DNA of 64,000 nt from Sanguinoderma infundibulare. Lineage: Eukaryota; Basidiomycota; Agaricomycetes; Polyporales; Polyporaceae. The DNA lies in assembly GCA_032821775.1 (NCBI GenBank), contig JAVLRN010000004.1, positions 496,001 to 560,000 of the forward strand. The letters are read 5' to 3'. The position numbers and the translations under genes are program-made. A model generated the notes under the pieces. That model worked only from the letters and a program-made list of their open reading frames with translations. It did not search any database and had not been told where the DNA came from. How positions within the stretch are numbered: the stretch's first letter is position 1; each line of letters begins with the position of its first letter. Below, one piece after another: positions 48,397 through 59,354 of the stretch.

Positions 48397-49763
48397 TCAC
48401 GGAGTCTCCGCGACGCGCACGACAAGCTTCACCCCGCTCACCTCGCCCTTCAACATCCTCTTCGCCCCATCCGCGATCCCCGCGAGCCCGTTCGGAAGGA
48501 CCTCAATCCTGTTCGGCTGCATCGCGCCATCGGCGTCAGCGCATGTAAACCGAACCCATGGCGCACTTACGACGATGACGCCCGTCTTGAGCCACCCGCT
48601 CAGCCTACCGAAAACCTCGACCCCGAGCTTCTGGTTACCGGGGAGGTGGACGCCCGCAATCGGGCGCGCGACGCGCTTCCCCTCCCCCTTCCGCTCGCTC
48701 TCCTCGATCAAATCCGCGAGGAACTCGAGGTTGCGCGGGTTCACGGTCACGAAGGCGCCGCCCGGAGCGAGGACGCTGAACCCGAGCCGCTGGTTGTCGC
48801 GCGCCCTGCCGATGGCATCGTAGACGTACTGGATGGGCTTTCCGGACGTAAGGGCGGGGAGCGCCGCCTGGATTTCGTCGTACGAGAGGGTGCGGCGGTC
48901 GACGACGTGCGTCGCGCCGAGAGACTTGAGGTACTCTTCGTGGGTGAGGGAGGAGGTGGTGACGATGGGCGAGAAGCCTTGCATGCGCGCGCATTGGATG
49001 GCTGGCAGTCATAGCATCGAGGCGCGTCAGTCAGAGTTGGTGGGGACGAATAGATGCGTAGACGTACCGTACTGGCCCACGGACGATGAGCCCCCGAGGA
49101 TGAGCGCCGCCTGGCCGGCGTACTTGGTCGTGCCGTCGTCTTCCCAGGGAGGCGTGAACCGGGCGGAGTTCGCACCATCCTCGTGAGCCCAGATACCTGT
49201 CGCGACGGTCGCGAGGCAGAGCGGGACAGACGCGGCTTGGTCGAAGGTGACGTTGTCGGGGATCTGCCGTAGGCCCGAAACGTTCCGTCAAGGTGCTGAT
49301 CCGCGTTGCAGGGTTCAGGTGAGACACCGGGGACACGCACCTTCGCAACATTGACAGCTGGGCTGAGGGCATACTCCTGGAACGTCGCATAGAGGTTGTC
49401 GAATCTTCCCTTCATAAGCCTACACGATAGCGTCGCATCGACAGGTCATAATCACGGAGAGAGACTAGTCTAGTTTTGCAAAAAGGAGACGTACACTTTG
49501 TCGCCCTTGGTAATGTTCGTGACCTCGGTCCCGACCTCCTCGATAACACCCGCGCCATCGAGCCCGTTGATGAACGGGTACCCAGGGACGAGCGGACCGC
49601 CACCGAAGGCCTGGATGTATGCGTCCGCTGGGTTAACGGCGACAGAGAGAAGCTTGACAAGAACGTCTGTCGGTCCTGGTTGGGGCACAGGCCAGTCGGT
49701 GACGAGCTTGACGGGCTCCTTCTCGGCGGGGATGATAAGCGCTTTCTGGGTCTTTGGAGCCAT
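48397..49763 (-). CDS. medium-chain dehydrogenase/reductase (zinc-ADH-like, GroES fold)
   Basis: NAD(P)H-dependent oxidoreductase of the MDR superfamily, 364 residues. Exons 49495-49763, 49341-49419, 49068-49263, 48571-49001, 48397-48516; all phases fit. The N-terminal GroES-like domain contains PQPGPTDVLVKLLSVAVNP and GLDGAGVIEEVG. The Rossmann fold follows with LILGGSSSVGQYAIQ (a GxxxxVG nucleotide site), then VVDRRTLSYDEI and VLAPGGAFVTVNP. The cysteine/histidine ligands of classical zinc ADHs are not evident (NPADAYIQ at the first ligand position), so it belongs with the zinc-free enoyl-reductase/quinone-reductase-like members. Substrate unknown. A donor GTAAGT inside an otherwise open stretch at 48570 was taken as spliced because the joined sequence (GVIV-PNRIEVLPNGL) fits the family. 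Confidence 0.88.
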
Positions 49764-51314
49764 GATGAATATCGTCAGGTTTCCGGAAGGTTGGTCTCAG
49801 GCGACGGCTTATGTAGCCCTTTATATACCGCCATGTGGATCGCACTAAGATCTGGGTACCTGGGAAGTGCGGCATGTATGGGAACCCACAATGTGAGATT
49901 TGGGAGGAACGTACGCGCGTCTTGTGGATACTGTCTCGGAGTCCGGTGTGGGTCGCAACTAGGAAGGTTCATTCGGGACAGAATGTGGCTGAACCTGGAG
50001 ACTCGGAGTTGGCGGTGGGCATTTCTGTGCGGAATTGCGGAAACCACGGTCGGAAAGGTATGTGAGATTGGGCTGGCACGACGGTGTTCAGCTACAAAAA
50101 CGCAGATGACAAACGGAAGCAGGGACACTACCTTTTTAAGACTCGTAGAGACCGCAGACGATGAGGCTAGTGCGCCCATCGAATAAGTCCTTGACGTTCA
50201 AATCTGTTGACATCGTACGAAAGCGGCACATCCGGAAAACGGCGCACAATCAGAGACAAAGCCCGGATGACCGACAAGAATTTCTGGCAGACATAAAAGC
50301 ACGGCAGTCATCTTGACTGGATATTGCAGTTATCTCACCGGCATCGAGTACCAAGCGCTGAGGGACATGGGTGACCGGCAGATGGAGGAATGAGTCGGGG
50401 AGCGCCCGCGGCATGGCCCGAACGCGTCATCGCGTCATCCGAGAAGACCGGAAAAGGTCGCCCTTGCTCTTTGCCATCCTCTCTCTCCGGTTTATGATGC
50501 TGACTGTACATCACACTGCTAGATCTTTAATGTGGCTTCAAGTGCCGCTACTGCACAGAGTCAACCTGCGGTAGCCATTGCTCGACAAACTTCGAAATAT
50601 CTTGGGCCTTCATCTGCTCCCGCAACGTCAAGTGGTGCCACATCATGGTCTTGGATCGTTCGGAAAGCAGTTTGATGGGGAACCTGACTCAAGGGAACCT
50701 CGTGCAGGAACAATGCTGCGGTGCGTTCTACCATCTAAACGCCTGATTTATCTTACTGAATAGTGGAGTATGTTTAGTACCCTCCTCTCCGGACCCATCC
50801 GTCCGAGTCGTGGATTGGGTATGGAGATGGGCACGGACGCCCGATGGACATGAGGTGAGTTCTTGACTTAATCTTACTGCTATCATGTGTTCGCCCCCAT
50901 TTCGCCGTCATCCTGTTCAATCAAAGCGACCGCGACCTTGTCGCAGCGGAGCTGCGATGAAGGCCGGAGAGCCGAGTATCGTCGCCATGTGCTGTTGTCG
51001 ACCTGAAATCTGCGCGTTAGGAGCGCGATGAACAGCGGCGAAGGTCTTCGTTTTTTTTCGTTCAGATGTGTCAGCATGAATGAACGCCTGCGAAGCGCGA
51101 TGAACACATCTCAATCTTCGGCCTCGGTCTCAGTTCGCTGGGCATCATGGCTCCTCGGCAGTATTCGAGACGATGTGCCTTTGAGCATAGACACCGCCAG
51201 GGGTGTATGGGCGTAGCCCACATGTTGCGCGAAGGTCGTTACCGAATCGTCTCATCGGAATGAGATGTATAAAGGGCTGTGGAGGACTGGACGGGCTCCT
51301 TGTGCTCGCAAACG
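49764..51314. other. intergenic, nothing recognised
   Basis: 1.55 kb between the divergent reductase and 7TM genes; expected to hold both promoters. A possible CTTTATATA-type motif lies at 49818-49826 just upstream of the reductase ATG (minus strand reads TATATAAAG). Confidence 0.4.
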
Positions 51315-52602
51315 ATGTCCCTCGTCCCAGCGAGCATCCCCTCTGTGTTCGGCTCCGTTCCGGTCGCTGTGGTCGTCCCGTCTCTGAAACAGTTGCTCAT
51401 CGCCGTCGTCTTCTCGTCGTTCCTTATTCCTGCTGCTATTGTCCTCTTCGTTTCCTCTACTCCAGCCATCCGCAGGCGGCCCAGTTTCATCCTCAATGTC
51501 TGCGCTATAGGCCTCGGGCTTACTCAGGGCGCGGTCACGGCCTACGCAATGGTGAGTTGCAATCGACGGGTCTCCAGTTGTCAACATGCTTACCCTTTCG
51601 TCTGTATGTAGATCAGCGAGATGGTCAATACCCTTCCGAAAACGTCCCTCATATCGATCAACGTCGCACTGTACGTTGGCGTACCAGTATGCGTCCAGAC
51701 CACCCTCCTCCTGAGGGTTCTTGCCGTGTATCCGCCACGACAACTCTCGCGGTCCTTGTGCTTGGCGATGTATGGCCCGGTCATCGCGATGAAAGCCGCG
51801 CGGATTGTAAACGCGTCCTATTTGATCTACGCGGTTCAGCAAAGGAAGGGCAACTCGCTGAGTGCCGTCGCGGCCGAAGGAGCGGCCGTGTGGACTTCAC
51901 CATTCGCTAAATCAGAGATGTTTCTTCAGCTCATTGACGATGTGTACGTCCAATCATGTTGTGATTGTGCATTTTGTCCATGCGTTGACTTTGCGATCAG
52001 GTACATGTCCGCGCTCTTCCTGCTGCGACTTCAAGCGGGAATCAGATTCGCCGGGAGTCAGTCGCGGATGAGTGGATCTCATGCTCAAGGTCTGTGTCTT
52101 CACCTCAGATATATGCTTGTACCGAGTGCTCACGAGCGAATTCGCAGAACCCTCTGGTGGGCCCGGGGCGCGCCTCCGAACCCTATTCTGGATCGCGCTG
52201 TCCAACTTCGTTTTCCCGGTCATCTTCGACATCGCCCAGCTCGTGCTCATCTTCCGCGACAAGAACTACATGCAGGGCGGGTACGTCGTCAGCACCAACA
52301 CCTACATCTCCATCCTCGGCGTCTTGTTCTCGACGATCTGGGCGTCAGGATCACATCGGATGGGATCCCCTCAGACGGCGTTGAGTTGGCGACATACCCC
52401 AAGCCCACACGACACCCTGGTCGTTAGTCACCTTGCGGCCCCTCCCAGATCCTTATCACGCTCTCACGTGTCGTTTACGGTTTGCCCTCAGGCGAAACCT
52501 GTCGGCCTGAGCAGTTTCAGGAGCCAGTTCGACAGTACAGTCAGCGGAGAAGGAGATTTTGGGGATGACCAACCTTGGATTCTGCATGGTCGTGCTGTTT
52601 AA
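51315..52602 (+). CDS. seven-transmembrane protein, 7TM family member G
   Basis: 370 residues. Exons 51315-51551, 51612-51943, 52001-52089, 52148-52602. Landmarks: VVFSSFLIPAAIVLFV; RVLAVYPP; MKAARIVNA; FLQLIDDV; SALFLLRLQAG; SNFVFPVIFDIAQLVLI; GVLFSTIWASGS. Seven membrane segments and a Ser/Pro-rich tail of about 95 residues. Same intron positions as the other members, but exon lengths 237/332/89 differ slightly. Start chosen at 51315 because upstream in-frame sequence starts only with GTG. Uninterrupted. Function unknown. Confidence 0.8.
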
Positions 52603-54206
52603 TTACTCAGAGGCCGCGATCTCGTACGAACCGGAGGTGCAATATTATCTTCAACCGTCCACACTGTCCCGGCACGGCTGATGCCAGACGATCAGTGTGA
52701 AGTGCGAGTCTTGTCATCACTGCCAGCTCAACCGTGTACAATATTTTTTGGATTCAGACGTAGTCGAACGGTGGATACAACGTCGCTGGGCACTTGCAGG
52801 GGAAGTTTACTGGTGGACGACTTTGTTTTGGCGTTGAGTTCCCAATTAGCCATCCGGAACAAATAAGAGTACATATACTCATTTGGAAACCTAGGCGCCT
52901 GCCTTGCTCGATGCCTTCGCATGCTTTCCTGCCATGGGCCCCACCATTTCACAACGGAATTCATCCACTGTGCCCTTCTGCGTTCTGGCCTATGTTGAAG
53001 AGTGAAGAGTGGGGCAAGCTGGAAGCACCCGATTCCAGCGGTCGTCGAGATACCGTGGAGATCGTTTGGATACGTCATCACCAAAGCTGGAGCATAAGTG
53101 CCAAAGGGAAGTACAGTCAGGGAGCTTCGTATTCTACCTAGTGAGTGAATTTCATTGTCGACTCTAGTTTATAGTGACTGATTTGTTTTTGTCTGGAGGC
53201 CCGCCGTCTGAAGGTCCGCGCTGCGCATCCACTCCCCAACCGTTGCACACCACAACTGTAGTAGTTGTTTACAATCCAATAAGCGTTCTTCGTACTTTGG
53301 TGTCTTTAAGTCCTTCCTACGTGAGTTTGGTCTGGTGCATTATTATGAAACTCGAGGTTAACGAGGACGCGTTCAAAGCCGTAAACCCATTAAACGGCTG
53401 CTCACACGCTCAGCATCGAAACTCGACGACTGGATTATCCGCACGCTTGTTGGCAGCATGGCAGTACCTATACCATGGGTCAGATAAGCTGAGGTACGGT
53501 GCCCATCTATCACGGCGACAGTCTGCAGATTTCGCTAACTGGGGGATGGCGACTCCGCGCTGGACAACGGCAACGTGTTGGACGTGTACCAACTCTGCCA
53601 CTACCTCCGGGCTGGTTTGTATCACCCGTCGCCATTGCCGTCCTCGAAGTCATCCGCATGCCGTCATCCGGTGTTCTCAGCGCAGACTGGACGGCCGAGC
53701 TCGATCAGCTTCCACGCGGTTTGCCAAAACCCATGAGCATCTTCCCTGACCTCCTTCTCGATTGGGCGAATCTCAGGCGCAGCGCTGCACTTACGGGGGC
53801 GACTGCCCAAGGTGGACCACTATCTCAACCGGACCCTACCGTCAGATACAGTGCGTGCCGTCTCCCTCTGTTCTTGGACGCCGCCAGCCCGGTGCGCAAT
53901 ACCCACCCCGCAGTGTACGAGACGTTCCTCGGGACGGTCGATGTGGTATGAATACCAGTTATGTGTCTTTCCCGTCTCAGATCTTTAGGCATGCGAAGTA
54001 CGTCTCGATTTGATGCGCTGACAGGTGTCTCGGAAGCGCAGCAGCCCAAAAGCTGTCCCACAAGCCGCGGGTCAATTGAAACTACGGAGCTAGATAAACC
54101 TCCGGTCCAGTTTCTGAAAGTAACATGCCTCTGTCAGGTGTGATATAAGGGACATGTTCGAGCGAGTTCGGATGCGTCACTCCACGCCCCCTTGCTATCG
54201 CTCACC
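52603..54206. other. intergenic, no supported gene
   Basis: A plus-strand open stretch (about 53500-53950) has protein-like composition (for example SIFPDLLLDWANLRRSAA), but no family, start or introns could be assigned. Possibly remnants. Confidence 0.3.
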
Positions 54207-56220
54207 ATGCTGATGAATACGCTCTCAGACTTCAAAGTGTTCCTCCTCCTGGCTTTCGCAGCCGCAACGGCGATGTGGTGGCAGAAACGCGCTCGTTCAT
54301 CCCGCCTTCCGCTCCCGCCGGGCCCGAAGCCACTTCCTATCATCGGCAATCTGCTCGACATGCCCATCGTAAACATGGTCACATCGCTACACGAATTGAG
54401 CAAGCAGTACGGTGAGCGCATTTTCGTAAAATAACTCGAGCACACAACCGACAAGAGATATTGTTAGGCGAGATCGTTTACCTCGACGTGTTCGGGCAAC
54501 CGACCATTATCATTCACTCGTACGACGCGGCGGCAGCGATCCTGGAATCTCGCTCCGCGAACACCTCTGACAGGCCGCGCTTTGTGATGGCAGAACTGTG
54601 AGTGGCCTGTACACGTCGTAGCTAACCGTCCCGCCGACGTTCGAGTTACAGGGTTGGCCTCACATTCCAGTTCTCCCTCAAGGGCTACGGGAATCCTTGG
54701 AGACTGCGCCGCCGCCTTTTCCACAATCACTTTCATCAGGGCGTGGTGGCGCGATACAGACCCATCCACATCCGCGGGGTGAAAACCTTCCTGAACAACC
54801 TGCTCGACGATCCCGCCAAGTTCATCGATCATGCTCGACAGTAAGTTGATGTCGGATGCTTCGGGTATCATCTGTTCACGACGCCGTATTTTAGTTACGT
54901 CGGGAGGTCCATCATGGACGCGGTGTATGGCATCGATCTCGAGGACGAGAACCACAAGTACATGGCCTTCTCAGAAGCAGAAACGGGGATCTTCAGCGAC
55001 GCAACGGCCCTGGGATGGTATCTCGTTCAGCTCTTCCCAATCCTGGCTAGGTTGCCGGCGTGGTTCCCGGGCGCTGGCTTCAAGCGGGATGCAGAGAAGT
55101 GGAAGTCGCTCATCTCCGCAACTAGGAGTGTGGCATACGATGTCGTTATCGAGGCGATGGTCAGCATCTCTGGTGGTGATCTGATCTGAACCTTCGTTGA
55201 CCCATGGCAGGCCCAGGGTGATACGCGCCCGTCCATAACGTCTTCGCTCAGGGAAAAGGCAGCTCGAGAAAACGGGTGCATCACCCCAGAGGCCGAAGAG
55301 ATCTTCAAAGACGTCACCGGCCTTGCTTATTCCGGTCAGCCATGTATTTTAGTAGCAGCACAACCGTCGCTGACTGACGTTCCATGCCACTGCAGCGGGT
55401 GCGGACACGGCAGGTGTATTCCACCCATGCTAGACTCACTGAACTCATGTTGTAATTCAAGACGCTCGCGACTTTGACCGCATTCTTCCTAGCAATGGTC
55501 GCATTCCCCGACGTGTAGCGCAAAGCTCAGGCGGAAATTGACGAGGTTGTGGGACACGATCAGCTCCCCGAATTTTCCCATCGGCAGTCGCTCCCCTACG
55601 TCAACGCGGTCATGAAAGAGTGCTCTCGGTGGCACAGCGTAGCCCCTCTTGGCATTCCTCACCGCGCGGTCGACGAGGACGAATACAACGGTCATCGGAT
55701 CCCTGCAGGATCGGTTATCATAGCGAATGCCTGGTAGGGCGTCTCCGTACCAGTGTTCGTGCAGTGACTCGGAGAGGGCTCGTCTAACCGTGTTCCCACT
55801 GCAGGGCGATGTCGCGAGACCCGGTTGCGTACCCCGACCCCGACAGGTTCATGCCGGAACGCTTCCTCAACTCGGACGACCCCAACGTGAGGGATCCACT
55901 GAAGTTTCAGTTTGGCTTTGGGCGCAGGTAAGGGTGCCCCGGGGCCAACTCCACGAGTGCAACCGTCTTATAATGCTTTCCTCAGGATATGCCCGGGAAT
56001 TCATTTCTCCCAGGATTCGCTGTTCATCGCTATAGCGTCGGTCTTGCACAGCTTCGACATACACGCGCTGGCTGGTCATGAGTGGATGCACGGCATTGAA
56101 CCCAAGACACCGATACAAGGTGCTATATCGTATGTACTACAATCGGGCCGACCTGCCGGTCATCTCAAGCTCACCTGGGTTGTTGTCGTAGGCATCCGGA
56201 TCCATTCGAGTGCACCATAA
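54207..56220 (+). pseudogene. cytochrome P450, probably inactivated
   Basis: Fungal microsomal P450 homologue with an N-terminal membrane anchor (FKVFLLLAFAAATAMWW) and the proline hinge LPLPPGPKPLPIIGN. Exons found: 54207-54411, 54468-54597, 54652-54840, 54895 onward, then further short exons. I-helix: AGADT (about 55396). K-helix ExxR: KECSRW (about 55617). Heme loop: FGFGRR then intron then ICPGIHF (about 55915-55998). Two problems: TGA at 55187 after SISGGDL, which could fall inside a very short unrecognised intron, and TAG at 55517 within FPDV*RKAQAEID, where the family has Gln; this second one has no splice escape. The C-terminal end after PIQGAISY is also atypical. Neighbouring genes do not suggest a biosynthetic cluster. 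Confidence 0.8.
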
Positions 56221-56510
56221 CGCCTCGCCGCGCGATCGCTGCGGCTAGCGTCAAGCGATATACTACACGATTGGAGCAGTCGAATGGGAGGTAGAGTGTA
56301 CGAAACGCTCGCATTCCCTCGGCGTACCACCCTGTCCTTACGTGCACGTCCAACGTAGTGAGTTGTTGAACAAATTGAAAATTCTATTCGAGCGGAGACC
56401 ATGCAAAGTATCGCAAATAAGACACATCATATATTCTAATTTATCCCGTCCGCGGCGCGGCAGCGCTACATAAATATAGCACGGCGCAAACGCGCAACGC
56501 GCCGCCCGAA
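56221..56510. other. short convergent intergenic region
   Basis: Between P450 pseudogene and the DUF6533-type gene; GC-rich stretch near 56450-56510. Nothing recognised. Confidence 0.4.
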
Positions 56511-58350
56511 TCAACCCATGTTCGCCGTGCTCAAGGTGGTCTGAGAATTGGGGGTATCGCGATCTGAACTGGGATCATGGCTGTCCGAGCCCGCGGCTGT
56601 CCCCAAATTCCCGCAGTCTTCATCAGCGGTGGCGGGGTCCGAGGGGAGGTCGTGCGACTCGCGCTCCGGGCTGGCTGCCCCTGGGGCGGGAAGCGAGGAA
56701 GTGATCGAGCCGAGAACGCGGTTGAAGTTGACGCTACTGATCTGGCCAAGCTGGACCGAGGAAAGAGAATGCTGGTGGGGACTATAATTGTTGGCTTCTT
56801 GGAGGTCAATGAGAAAGCGCGAGATGAGAACGGCGGTGATTCTGTGCATAGGTGCGGGGCGGAGTTCATGAGTTGAAACGTTCAATGTGATGTGAGGGGG
56901 GATGTGGTCGGGACGTACGGTTCAGTAAGTACGGGGATGTCGCTTGCGCCATTAGGGTCGGAGACGGAAAGCAGAATCTGCACAGAGCTTGAGCATCAAT
57001 GATAGGGAATCGAGGTGCAGTGCAGACATACTGATTGAAGCGAAAATACGAGATGAAGCGTGTTCATGATAATAAGGACACTGGCATGGTGTTATCATTG
57101 GAAGTAAGACGACCATGGAGACAACCTACATAAAGTATATGACACCTGGCAAACAAAAACCGGGTCCTTGAATAAAATGATTTACGTGCATTGGTTTCGT
57201 TTGCTTACCATCCCTGAAGAGGATATTTGAGAGAGATGTCCTTTGCCCCAGTAGCTTCAGCTCCCGGGCATTCTTGTACGTTGTCATCCACGTGATGGCT
57301 ACAACCAGTAGATCGGATATGATGAGGCAACCTCGAGACATGATGGGGACTGTGTAAACCAGAGACACGGCCTTCAGTTTCTGTCAGACTGTCTTTCAGA
57401 AAGCAGTAGATGGAACATACAACTAAAGCAGAGGTTTTCAAGTTCATTATTTCAGTAAGTATTGACTCCACTGCAGCGTTGTACTGACATATTTCTCAAA
57501 GTGTCAGGAAGGCCAGCCGTTATGATGCAACCGAATGTCGGGTCTAAAATGACGCTTCCATATCCGATGCTAACCTTTAACATGAGTATATTAGTCCATT
57601 TCCCTGCTCGGAACAGACATCTATACCCCTGTAAAACTCACGTAGTTGATGACCACCGGTGCGAGAGAGAGTATGAACACCAAGGCCGCGAGGGCCCAAT
57701 TCCGAGAGCTGAGCACGTATGCTCGTAAGCCAGAAAACACTTTTTGTAAGGCAGGAAACATCAATACTAATGCTATGAAGGAGGATTTATCAAACCTCAC
57801 GTACCGGCCCAGGGAACGTATTGGAGAATCCGCAGGATCTGTTCACTCCATGCATATGCCTTACAACTGGTTTCTAGATGAGCCCAGAAGGTGCTACCAT
57901 GAGACATGCCAATCCCTTACACCTATGATAATGTCAGTTCAGGAGGCATTGATGGTAGGAAGGGATGACGACGCACTGTAGGAGTATCCAGGTTGGATGA
58001 CCATGGCCCACCGAATGCTATATTATATGCCAATGGCAAATAACGGTTGACGAAAAAGAGGACAGACGAGACAGTAACTTTACGCCTCCAGAAGAGCTCG
58101 ATGTCTTTGCCGATCGTGATTGTGAACTCATAAATCAAAAGCGCTGTGAAGCATCAACCATGATATTAGCATGAATGCGGCCATGCTACATTTAACACGG
58201 AAACCTGGGGCACACTTACCAAGAGCGGCTGTCATAAAGGAGGTCCCTACTTGACTGGAGGAGACAGTGTAAGTACATCGTCGACCTAAAGAGAAATACT
58301 CACTTGGAGGCATAGATAGCTATAATCACAGCAGTATCCGAATTCGACAT
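56511..58350 (-). CDS. DUF6533-type seven-helix membrane protein
   Basis: Membrane protein of unknown function. Exons supported: 58304-58350, 58220-58254, 57977-58143, one ending at 57805, 57642-57772, 57489-57574, 57209-57380, 57130-57145, 57032-57080, 56919-56977, 56511-56841. Motifs: YEFTITIGKDIELFWRRKV and VLFFVNRYLPLAYNI (DUF6533); TSCKAYAWSEQILRILQYVP; VFSGLRAYVLSSRNWALAAL; CLIISDLLVVAITW; TSLSNILFRDG; ITAVLISRFLIDLQEANN; long hydrophilic tail ending STANMG*. The start of the fourth exon could not be resolved: the obvious acceptor is followed at once by TAA, and the same TAA occurs in the inverted copy at 45995. Either an unusual junction exists or both copies share an old lesion. Otherwise the frame is open. 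Confidence 0.6.
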
Positions 58351-59134
58351 GATGGAGAGAGGCTTTGAGGGAGGTGGAGAGCAACTTGAAGGGGGTGGGG
58401 GGGATTGCACCACCGTCGACTGCTACTATATGTATGACAACCCCATCTCACATCGCTCGATGAAGGCCAAACTCACTGTCCCAAGACAGCCCGCCATTGT
58501 ATTCCGGTGTCAATAAGATCCTGGCATCACATCAGATAGGAAGAAAGAAGGGATGATAGGCACGGAAACATTGCCTCCCATCATCAGTATACGCATAGTG
58601 GCTCCTGATCACCCTCTCTACGATACGATTACTGTTCAGATATATGTCTACTGCACTTAGGAGTAAATTCCAACGAGTGCGAGCACACAAAAATCATTAC
58701 ACCGCTCAGGTGCGAGGTTGTAGCTAGAGGTGACTTGACAGAAACTGATAGTAGGCACAGTCACAAGCGGACCTTAGTCCAATCGGAACCATCAGCAAAA
58801 GCTCAATTCCCTAACCGTTCCTGAGCTTCCTGAAGGGCCTCCTAAGCGATTCAGAGTGCTGTCAGGCTCTTAGGCTAGTCTATTAGGGACCAGCCTGAGA
58901 GCCTAACAAGATCTGTCGCGCTTACACTGGGCATGAAAATCTTCACGATGACTGTGCCGGAAGTTCATCTATCAGCGCTGCTCAGAACTTGTGGCATGCC
59001 TCGGAATGATTTAGTCAAGTCTCCCAAAGTTCAAATAGAAGATATGGATACGTATGCCAGCGTTGCAACAAGGCAACCGAGTAGCCGTATATGATGTCGA
59101 GTGTATTGTAATCATCGCATCGTCGACGTCTGAG
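58351..59134. other. intergenic left of hAT element
   Basis: No gene recognised. An imperfect inverted repeat lies at about 58862-58905 (AGGCTCTTAGGCTAG / complementary AGCCTGAGAGCCT). The last 8 bases (59127-59134, CGTCTGAG) are the left target-site duplication of the hAT element. Confidence 0.5.
59127..59134. repeat. hAT target-site duplication, left
   Basis: CGTCTGAG, identical to 63490-63497. Confidence 0.95.
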
Positions 59135-59290
59135 TAGGCTGTGGCACGGGTACACCCGCGGGTACCCAAGACCTGACCCGGACCCGTACCCGCGAAAAAC
59201 CCGTACCCGCGACCCGCGGGTGCCCGCGGGTTACGGGTCCTAGCGCCGGGTCTCGTGGGTACGGGTCTCGGACACGGGTTTGCACGTGGG
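59135..59290. repeat. hAT left end with sub-terminal repeats
   Basis: 19-bp terminal repeat, then about ten copies of ACCCG or CGGGT in both orientations (words such as ACCCGTACCCGCG and GGGTACGGGT). In other hAT elements short sub-terminal repeats are transposase binding sites; that role here is inferred. Confidence 0.8.
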
Positions 59291-59354
59291 TTTGTAGGAT
59301 ACGATAGACATGTTTGAGAGATGACGAAACATCTACATGTACAGTACCAATATT

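Noticed and set aside
53499..53951. Plus-strand open frame as a gene
   Set aside because: No family or splice support, and upstream frames are broken.
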